From Spiribacter salilacus (lineage in GTDB: Bacteria > Pseudomonadota > Gammaproteobacteria > Nitrococcales > Nitrococcaceae): a stretch of DNA of 64,000 nucleotides. Shown here in pieces: positions 58,641-64,000 of the stretch. The translations under genes were made by a program, and so were the position numbers. The DNA is taken from the NCBI RefSeq assembly GCF_009649225.1, contig NZ_WJPP01000003.1, positions 248,001 through 312,000 of the forward strand. Direction: 5' to 3'. The notes below the pieces were generated by a model. It ran no database searches, was not told the origin of the DNA, and worked only from the letters and a program-made list of their open reading frames with translations. Position 1 is the stretch's first letter, and each line of letters begins with the position of its first letter.

Positions 58641-59192
58641 TTATTGCGGGCGCCGCCGCCTCCATGTCTCAAAATTCATGTCATACGCATGCTCGGCATC
58701 CGCCGGGTGATGCGTTTGCGACGCCAATTCCCACTCCGGCCCTTCAAATAGCGGAAAAAACGTATCGCCCTCCACCATGGCGAGCACCCGCGTCAACTCA
58801 ATTCGATCTGCTATCGGCAAAAAGGCCGCATAAATCTCAGCGCCGCCGATGATCGCGATCTCGGGTAACTCATCCGAGACACCCACACTTTTCTCTGTCG
58901 ACTTCGCTGCTTGCGTGGCGGCTGCTAGTGCGCCCTCGACATCGTGGACAGCCACACAACCTTCTGCTGTCCAGTGGGTGTCTCGGGTCATCACGATATT
59001 GGTGCGATTCGGCAGTGGCCGGCCGATCGATTCATAGTTCTTACGGCCCATCACGATCGGCTTCCCCCGCGTTAACGCCACGAAATGTCGCATGTCATCG
59101 GGCAAGCGCCAGGGCAAGTCATTATTGCGCCCGATCACGCGGTTCTCGGCCATCGCCACGACCAAAATAATGTGGGTGTCTCGGTTTTGCAT
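58641..59192 (-). CDS. folA: Dihydrofolate reductase
   Basis: A 183-residue DHFR producing tetrahydrofolate. The ATG at 59192 is chosen because the ATG at 59201 directly abuts the GGAG site, whereas this one is 9 bases from it. Family motifs are VVAMAENRVIGRNNDLPWRLPDDM, VMGRKNYESIGRPLPNRTNIV and IIGGAEIYAAFLP. It exceeds E. coli DHFR (159) by about 24 residues. Three repeated words lie in it: residues 4-7 (RDTH, 59172), MTRDTHWTAEG (58974) and an inserted SVGVSDE (58878). It runs in the lgt-thyA-folA minus-strand group. Confidence 0.93.
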   Translation of the reverse strand: MQNRDTHIILVVAMAENRVIGRNNDLPWRLPDDMRHFVALTRGKPIVMGRKNYESIGRPLPNRTNIVMTRDTHWTAEGCVAVHDVEGALAAATQAAKSTEKSVGVSDELPEIAIIGGAEIYAAFLPIADRIELTRVLAMVEGDTFFPLFEGPEWELASQTHHPADAEHAYDMNFETWRRRRPQ

Positions 59193-59304
59193 GATGCTCA
59201 TCTCCTTACCCTTAAACCGCTACCGGCGCTGGGATGTGCGGGTGCGATTGATAGCCGTCGATGTGGATGTCTTCGTATCGAAAGGCGAACAAATCGTGGG
59301 TGTC
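58878..59304. repeat. Repeated-word cluster in folA and thyA (4 exact copies)
   Basis: Copies at 58878 (plus) and 58974, 59172 and 59296 (minus), within 430 bases. Both orientations occur inside folA, read as Val-Gly-Val in one and Asp-Thr-His in the other two. Confidence 0.92.
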
Positions 59305-60006
59305 TGGGTTGAGTCGCAGCTGTGGCAGAGGCAGTGGGCTGCGGGATAGTTGGGTGTCCGCTTGTTCAAGATGGTTCAGGTATAAATGCGCATCGCCCAG
59401 GGTGTGAATGAACTCGCCGGGTTTTAGGCCGGTTACCTGAGCGACCATGTGGGTGAGGAGCGCATAAGAGGCAATGTTAAACGGGACACCCAAAAATATG
59501 TCTGCGCTACGCTGATAAAGCTGACAGGATAAGCGCCCCTCGGCGACATAAAATTGGAATAAAATGTGGCAGGGCGGCAGCCCCATTTTGTCGACCTCAC
59601 CGGGGTTCCAGGCGGTGACCAGATGGCGTCGTGAGTTCGGCGTTTGACGGATTTGCTCAACCACTTTGGCGATTTGGTCGATGCGCTGGCCATTGGGTGC
59701 AGGCCAAGAGCGCCATTGCACACCGTAAATAGGGCCGAGTTCACCATTCTCATCGGCCCATTCATCCCAAATGCTGACGCCATTTTCTTTCAGATAGCGG
59801 ATATTGCTCTCGCCTGCCAAAAACCAAAGTAGCTCATGGATGATGGAGCGGAAATGCAGCTTTTTAGTTGTCACCGCCGGAAAGCCGGTATTCAAATCGA
59901 AGCGCATCTGCCAGCCAAAGCAGGACAAGGTGCCTGTCCCCGTACGGTCACTTTTTTCAACTCCATGATCGCGAACATGGCGCAGCAGGTCTAGGTACTG
60001 TTGCAT
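59212..60006 (-). CDS. thyA: Thymidylate synthase
   Basis: A 264-residue enzyme making dTMP from dUMP. It has [22 protein letters not shown] near residue 20, the catalytic Cys in [12 protein letters not shown] near 146, and [20 protein letters not shown]. Length equals the E. coli enzyme. One exact repeated word (59296) encodes PDTHDLFAF near the C-terminus, at the position of E. coli KPESIFDYRF-like residues; near matches are at 59263, 59351 and 59485. It lies directly upstream of folA (10-base gap), as expected for the folate cycle. Confidence 0.97.
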   Translation of the reverse strand: MQQYLDLLRHVRDHGVEKSDRTGTGTLSCFGWQMRFDLNTGFPAVTTKKLHFRSIIHELLWFLAGESNIRYLKENGVSIWDEWADENGELGPIYGVQWRSWPAPNGQRIDQIAKVVEQIRQTPNSRRHLVTAWNPGEVDKMGLPPCHILFQFYVAEGRLSCQLYQRSADIFLGVPFNIASYALLTHMVAQVTGLKPGEFIHTLGDAHLYLNHLEQADTQLSRSPLPLPQLRLNPDTHDLFAFRYEDIHIDGYQSHPHIPAPVAV

Positions 60007-60039
60007 GAGTCAGCCGTATCCTCTTTTTGTCAGTTAGTT

Positions 60040-60048
60040 GTGGGTGTC
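60040..60048 (-). repeat. Intergenic copy of the repeated word between lgt and thyA
   Basis: GTGGGTGTCCGGTATT, complement of ATACCGGACACCCAC, lies in the 72-base gap between the lgt stop and the thyA start. Confidence 0.9.
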
Positions 60049-60078
60049 CGGTATTGCCTTCTGGTCGCGCCTAGGGGC

Positions 60079-60870
60079 CTAGCGATTTTCGTGGCCCCGT
60101 TTGTAGCTCCAGAACAATAATCCAACCCCAATTAAAATCATCGGTAGCGAAAGTAGCTGCCCCATGGTTAGCCAGCCTCCCGCTAAATAACCAATGTGAG
60201 GGTCTGGCAAACGCACAAACTCTACGCTAAAGCGGGCGACGCCGTAGCCAGCTAAAAACAGGCCGGTTACGCTGCCCGCGGGTCTTGGGCGACTAGAAAA
60301 CCACCAAACCACTGCGAATAGGAGCAGCCCTTCTAGGGCCATTTGATAGAGCTGTGAGGCATGCCGCGGATCGGGCCCCATTGGCGGGAAAACCATTCCC
60401 CAGGGCATTGAAGTTGGCGCACCCCAAAGCTCGCCATTAATAAAGTTGCCTAAACGCCCGGCTGCCAGCCCCGGCGGAATGAGTGGCGCAATGAAATCCC
60501 CGAGCGCTAAAGGACGAATCTTATGACGACGGGCGAACACCCACGCCATAACGATGACACCCACCAACCCGCCATGAAATGCCATACCGCCCTCCCAAAT
60601 GCGTAGCAGCGCGAGGGGGTCAGAAAGTATGGGTGTCTCGGAATAGAAAATTGCATAACCCATGCGCCCGCCAACCACGACGCCGATGGCGCCATAAAGC
60701 AGCAGGTCATCAACGCGTGCGGGCGTCAGCGGACTGCCAGGCTGACGTGCCCGAAGCCGCCCCAGCCACCATGCCAGGCCAAAGCCGATTGCATACATCA
60801 GCCCATACCAATAAATCTCGAGCGGGCCGAGAGAAATCGCAACGGGATCAATATTTGGATAAGTAAGCAT
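60079..60870 (-). CDS. lgt: Prolipoprotein diacylglyceryl transferase
   Basis: A 263-residue inner-membrane enzyme with about seven helices that adds diacylglycerol to the lipobox cysteine of lipoproteins. The signature [13 protein letters not shown] is near residue 136. The essential His is in [12 protein letters not shown] near residue 95, and [12 protein letters not shown] is near the N-terminus. One exact repeated word (60556, LVGVIVM) follows the His-Gly motif. It is the first gene of the lgt-thyA-folA group. Confidence 0.95.
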   Translation of the reverse strand: MLTYPNIDPVAISLGPLEIYWYGLMYAIGFGLAWWLGRLRARQPGSPLTPARVDDLLLYGAIGVVVGGRMGYAIFYSETPILSDPLALLRIWEGGMAFHGGLVGVIVMAWVFARRHKIRPLALGDFIAPLIPPGLAAGRLGNFINGELWGAPTSMPWGMVFPPMGPDPRHASQLYQMALEGLLLFAVVWWFSSRPRPAGSVTGLFLAGYGVARFSVEFVRLPDPHIGYLAGGWLTMGQLLSLPMILIGVGLLFWSYKRGHENR

Positions 60871-60894
60871 ACGATTATTGTGATGGAAAAAACT

Positions 60895-60903
60895 GTGGGT
60901 GTC
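60895..60903 (-). repeat. Intergenic copy of the repeated word between lgt and the SH3-domain gene
   Basis: TGTGGGTGTCTCATATT lies in the 85-base divergent region between the lgt start and the SH3-domain gene. It is the only exact copy in a divergent promoter region. Confidence 0.9.
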
Positions 60904-60955
60904 TCATATTCGTCGCTTCGGCTAAACTGCGGTTTTTATTAGGAGATTGAAGACG

Positions 60956-61627
60956 ATGCCAAAGATGGCTCCGGTTTTGGTGCTATCACTTGCGATTGGA
61001 CTTGGCGCAGCAGCCGGCTTCGGCACGGCCCAGGCGCAGACAGCGGCGTATGTGACGGATAACCTAGAAATTACCCTTCGCTCTGGCCAGGGCAATGACT
61101 ATCGGATTCTACGTATGCTGAGCGCTGGCACGGAACTACAAGTCCTTGAGCGCGGCTCAGAGTGGACACGGGTGCAGGCGGGCAATCAGCAAGGATGGGT
61201 GCGTAGCGCTTATCTGCAAGAACAGCCGGCAGCAGTGACACGGCTTGAGCGGGCTAGCGAGCGTTTGGCCACGGTATCTGAGCAAAATCAATCTCTAATG
61301 GCCACCGTAGAAGAGCTGGAAAGCACGGTGGAAGCGCTCACCGAGCACGCACGAGGGCTTGAGCAGGACAACCATCGCATGCAGCTTCGGCTACAAGAAG
61401 CGACCGAGGGCTTGCAGCTTGCTGATGAAAATCAGGCGTTGCGCAAAGACCTCATCGATCTTGAGCGTGAGGCGCAGGATTTGCGACAAGAGGTAGTCCG
61501 TATGGCCGATCGTTCCCGCCAAGATTGGTTCATTGCGGGTGCGGCCGTAATTGCAGCTGGCATGCTCATTGGCATCTTAATGACCCGTATTCGCTGGCGA
61601 CGTCGCAGCAGCTGGAGCGATCTGTAA
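60956..61627 (+). CDS. Exported SH3-domain protein with C-terminal membrane anchor (TIGR04211/YgiM-like)
   Basis: About 223 residues. A signal peptide (MAPVLVLSLAIGLGAAAGFGTAQAQ) is followed by a bacterial SH3 domain (ITLRSGQGNDYRILRMLSAGTELQVLE, QQGWVRSAYL). A long coiled coil (~85-180) and a C-terminal helix (WFIAGAAVIAAGMLIGILM) with a basic tail follow. This is the layout of the TIGR04211/YgiM family, probably bound to peptidoglycan or the envelope; its exact role is unknown. The start is ATG at 60956 (AGGAG 10 bases upstream) or TTG at 60947. Confidence 0.85.
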   Translation: MPKMAPVLVLSLAIGLGAAAGFGTAQAQTAAYVTDNLEITLRSGQGNDYRILRMLSAGTELQVLERGSEWTRVQAGNQQGWVRSAYLQEQPAAVTRLERASERLATVSEQNQSLMATVEELESTVEALTEHARGLEQDNHRMQLRLQEATEGLQLADENQALRKDLIDLEREAQDLRQEVVRMADRSRQDWFIAGAAVIAAGMLIGILMTRIRWRRRSSWSDL

Positions 61628-62892
61628 TGGAAGATCTCGCACGCCTGGTGCGCTGGTTTCGCCACAGCTCACCGTTCATTCATGCTCATCGTGGCCGCAC
61701 CTTTGTGGTGCACTTTGGCGGCGAAGCGCTGCTCGATCCCGCCTCTCGCGGGCTGGTGCATGATTTGGCTTTGCTCAGTGGCTTGGGTGTCCGCTTAGTA
61801 CTCGTCCCCGGCGCCCGCCCTCAAATCGAACAGCGACTAGCGGCAAGTGGCGCGGCGATTGATTATGTTAATGGCCTACGCATAACAGACACCCACGCTT
61901 TAACCTGCGTTTGCGATGCCGTTGGTAGCGTTCGCTTGGAGCTTGAAGCCCTGCTCTCTATGAGCCTGGCGAACTCGCCGATGGCTGGGCTGCGCTTGCA
62001 GGCGGCCTCAGGGAACTTTGTGACGGCTCGACCCTTGGGTGTCTGCGATGGCGTTGACTACCTTCACACCGGCGAGGTCCGCCGCATCGATGCCGCGGCA
62101 ATTCATGGGCGATTGGATGACGGGGCGGTTGTGTTGGTGAGTCCTGTGGGTGTCTCACCAACCGGCGAGCAATTCAATCTCTACGCCGAAGACGTGGCTG
62201 TCTCAGTTGCACGTGCCCTCCAGGCCGACAAACTCTTGTTCTTGCACGAAGGCCCGGCACTGGAGCATAGCGAGCTGACGGTGGAGGAGGCGGCGCGCAT
62301 CCAAGACACCCACATCCAACGCGCCGTCCAGGCTTGTCGCGGCGGCGTGGCGAGGGTGCATTTGGTGCCAAGGGCAGAAGATGGTGCGCTGCTGGGTGAG
62401 TTATTCACGCGGGATGGAGTCGGTACGTTAATTACGCCGCAACCGTTTGAGCAGCTCAGGGCGGCAAGGGCGGAGGATATTAGCGGGATTTTGGCGTTGA
62501 TTGAGCCGCTTGAGGCGGACGGCACGCTTATTCGGCGTACGCGTGATCGCATCGAAAGCGAGCTTGATCAGTTTATGGTGATGGAGCGCGAGGGCACCGT
62601 GGTGGCCTGTGCCGCGCTGCAGCCGGTCTCAGATTCCAAGCTTGCCGAAGTGGCCTGTCTGACGGTGCATCCCGATTATCAGCGCGGCGCACGAGGACAA
62701 AAACTTCTGCAGCAGCTGGAGCAAAAGGCCCGAGCGCAAGGCTGCGAAAACTTATTTGTGCTGACGACGCGTACCGCGCATTGGTTTAGAGAGCAGGGGT
62801 TTGAACCTGGCGAATTAAGCGACCTGCCAGAAAGTCGTCAAGCCGGATACGAGCCCTCGCGCGGCTCCAAGCTGCTCTTCAAGCCGCTCTAA
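61627..62892 (+). CDS. argA: Amino-acid N-acetyltransferase (N-acetylglutamate synthase)
   Basis: A 421-residue enzyme for the first step of arginine synthesis. The amino acid kinase-like domain (residues ~18-290) starts FIHAHRGRTFVVHFGGEAL, with LVLVPGARPQIEQRL and VVLVSPVGVSPTGEQFNL. The GNAT domain (~295-421) has VACLTVHPDYQRGARGQKLL and ENLFVLTTRTAHWFREQGF. Its ATG overlaps the stop of the SH3-domain gene. Three exact repeated words occur (61888, 62146, 62305), all in the kinase-like domain. It converges with the Bax-like gene. Confidence 0.95.
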   Translation: MEDLARLVRWFRHSSPFIHAHRGRTFVVHFGGEALLDPASRGLVHDLALLSGLGVRLVLVPGARPQIEQRLAASGAAIDYVNGLRITDTHALTCVCDAVGSVRLELEALLSMSLANSPMAGLRLQAASGNFVTARPLGVCDGVDYLHTGEVRRIDAAAIHGRLDDGAVVLVSPVGVSPTGEQFNLYAEDVAVSVARALQADKLLFLHEGPALEHSELTVEEAARIQDTHIQRAVQACRGGVARVHLVPRAEDGALLGELFTRDGVGTLITPQPFEQLRAARAEDISGILALIEPLEADGTLIRRTRDRIESELDQFMVMEREGTVVACAALQPVSDSKLAEVACLTVHPDYQRGARGQKLLQQLEQKARAQGCENLFVLTTRTAHWFREQGFEPGELSDLPESRQAGYEPSRGSKLLFKPL

Positions 62893-62918
62893 CAGACCAC
62901 GGCCCACGGCGCCAGCCT

Positions 62919-63857
62919 TTAACGTAGCGCCAGCTCGCGGCGGCTAGGCCTTGCCGACGGCTCAATTAATGCCACCTCGGCTGTGAGTTCAACGAGCCGA
63001 TTAGCAATAATTAAGTCGCGAATTTCTCGCACGTAGTCATAGCCACGCTCAGAATACTGATTCAGTCCAGCCGCCATTGCCATAGGCGACATTGCGCCCC
63101 CCCGTCGATGCGCTTGTTCACGCAAAATACGAAAGCGCTGATAAGCATCGTGGCTGTTTAAATTGCGCATATAACTGCGGACTGACTGGCGAGGGCTTTG
63201 AAATGCGCGGACATAATGCGATGCATCTTCGGGGCGATCTTCCGGCGCTATGCCGATGCTGGAATCCCAAGTCCACTGTCCAAAAAAGTTGTTGCCCTCA
63301 CGCGCAAATCGCGATGTGCCCCAACCGCTTTCCTTGGCGGCCTGCGCTAAAGCGAGCGCCACGGGGACGGAGTTGACGCGCTGCCGCAGCGCCTGCCACG
63401 TCTCTGGTGCAAGCGGATCTCCCTCAACACCATATTCTTCGGCGAGCTGGCTAATTAGGACAAGCCGTCGACCCTCTGGCATGTTGTTATCAAGGGCCAT
63501 CATTAATTGACGACGTTGCGCTTCAATCCGCGTGTTTTCTGCCAAAATCACAGGCAGCATCGCCCTAAAGAACAATGACTTACGAAGCTCTGGATCAATC
63601 GATTCCAAATCGGCTGGTAAAGATCGAACGGTGATGGGAGGCACTTCTTCGTCACTCGGCCAGAAGTACTCGCGTGCCTCAAATACCGCCTCAAGCTGCT
63701 CGCTACTAGATACGCTAACGGAGTAAAGAGGTGGTTTGCCACCATCGCCAGAGGCAATGCCTGGCCAGCCTGCCCACCAAAGCAGACCGAGGCAAACAAG
63801 TAATGTCAGCGGCACTGCTTCGATGGCTGCGATTAATTTTCCGTGATGTCTAGTCAT
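62919..63857 (-). CDS. Bax-like glucosaminidase-domain protein
   Basis: About 312 residues from the ATG at 63857 (GGAG 7 bases upstream). An N-terminal membrane segment (IEAVPLTLLVCLGLLWWAGW) anchors it. The C-terminal domain has ALAQAAKESGWGTSRFAREGNNFFGQWTW, the catalytic Glu and substrate loop of the FlgJ/Bax N-acetylglucosaminidase family, and SYMRNLNSHDAYQRFRILR. It probably cleaves peptidoglycan. It overlaps the end of the EVE gene by 8 bases (ATGACTAG). No repeated-word copies. Confidence 0.85.
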   Translation of the reverse strand: MTRHHGKLIAAIEAVPLTLLVCLGLLWWAGWPGIASGDGGKPPLYSVSVSSSEQLEAVFEAREYFWPSDEEVPPITVRSLPADLESIDPELRKSLFFRAMLPVILAENTRIEAQRRQLMMALDNNMPEGRRLVLISQLAEEYGVEGDPLAPETWQALRQRVNSVPVALALAQAAKESGWGTSRFAREGNNFFGQWTWDSSIGIAPEDRPEDASHYVRAFQSPRQSVRSYMRNLNSHDAYQRFRILREQAHRRGGAMSPMAMAAGLNQYSERGYDYVREIRDLIIANRLVELTAEVALIEPSARPSRRELALR

Positions 63858-64000
63858 GGCGTTTCTCCAATTCAAGGATATGCGCCCACTCGGCCTCGCT
63901 CACGGGAATGACAGACAGCCGATTGCCGCGACGCACTAGCGGCATTTCAGATAGCGCTGGATCTGCCTTCATTTCAGCTAGGGTAATCACCCGCTCGGTG
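63850..64000 (-). CDS. EVE-domain protein, C-terminal part (5' end outside window)
   Basis: The last ~49 codons of a minus-strand gene cut by the window edge. The peptide reads TERVITLAEMKADPALSEMPLVRR followed by GNRLSVIPVSEAEWAHIL, the typical C-terminus of bacterial EVE-domain proteins (PUA-like fold that binds modified bases). It ends KRHD and overlaps the start of the Bax-like gene, so the two are probably coupled. Confidence 0.75.
   Translation of the reverse strand, partial: TERVITLAEMKADPALSEMPLVRRGNRLSVIPVSEAEWAHILELEKRHD

Noticed and set aside
24450-62154. The repeated word as a transcription-factor binding site
   Set aside because: Fifty-one of 55 copies are inside genes, with up to eight in one gene and no preference for promoters.
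24450-62313. CRISPR array or REP/BIME hairpin family built on the word
   Set aside because: Spacing is irregular, copies are far apart, and no inverted pairs forming stable hairpins were seen.

Overview
The window is a compact bacterial chromosome segment with no gene-free stretch over 300 bases. It almost certainly comes from a gammaproteobacterium. The order glyS-gmhB-plsC / gyrB-recF-dnaN-dnaA / rpmH-rnpA-yidD-yidC-mnmE-mnmG-rsmG-parA-parB / atpIBEFHAGDC-glmU-glmS is the classical origin region of that class, closest in layout to Pseudomonas. polA-engB-cytochrome c4-dsbA and tesA/ybbA-ybbP are also gammaproteobacterial neighbourhoods. A system II (ResB-CcsA) cytochrome c maturation pair and a PHA synthase would fit an Ectothiorhodospiraceae-like or marine/halophilic lineage. 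The species cannot be fixed from the sequence alone.

Layout. 1-2953: glyS (5' cut), gmhB and plsC on the plus strand. 2961-9187: gyrB, recF, dnaN and dnaA on the minus strand, with a probable oriC between dnaN and dnaA and two parS-like sites inside recF. 9338-17244: ribosome/membrane/tRNA genes and the parAB partition genes. 17308-24197: ATP synthase operon. 24204-28871: glmU, glmS and a membrane transporter-like gene. 28901-36923: an accessory stretch with an SDR, a short LOV photoreceptor, an SRPBCC protein, a RAYT-type transposase, a FAH-family enzyme, ohr, a cystathionine beta-lyase-like enzyme, a Cys-less PAS protein and znuCB. 37049-43886: znuA, uvrD, a LOG-family protein and polA. 43887-50937: a candidate Spot 42/ErsA-type sRNA, engB, cytochrome c4, resB, ccsA, dsbA, an EEP-family protein and tesA. 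50936-64000: ybbA-ybbP, phaC, cysQ, trxA, rho, folA, thyA, lgt, an SH3-domain membrane protein, argA, a Bax-like glucosaminidase and the end of an EVE-domain gene.

The most unusual signal is a short, non-palindromic DNA word. GACACCCAC (or its complement GTGGGTGTC) occurs exactly 55 times by manual count; about 0.5 would be expected by chance in 64 kb. The context is extended to roughly TCC(A/G)AGACACCCACA. Fifty-three of the 55 lie between 24450 and 62313, about 1.4 per kb, on both strands (35 plus, 20 minus). Fifty-one are inside genes, in all reading frames (25 as Asp-Thr-His, 17 as Val-Gly-Val, 6 as Thr-Pro-Thr, 2 as His-Pro, 1 as Trp-Val-Ser). The first 16 kb and many conserved genes have none. 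Copies often sit in lineage-specific in-frame insertions or beside short tandem duplications (GlmU, CysQ, YbbP, DHFR, ZnuA). Density, strand indifference and independence of reading frame resemble a DNA uptake sequence, but the word matches neither the Neisseria DUS nor the Pasteurellaceae USS. No competence gene is in the window, so its function is inference.

Other regulatory signals read from the sequence are sigma70-type promoters before rpmH, atpI and the cytochrome c4 gene, a Zur-type operator between znuCB and znuA, an extended -10 element placed so that uvrD could be leaderless, and a sigmaE-like promoter before the candidate sRNA. No tRNA, rRNA, CRISPR array or complete insertion sequence was seen.
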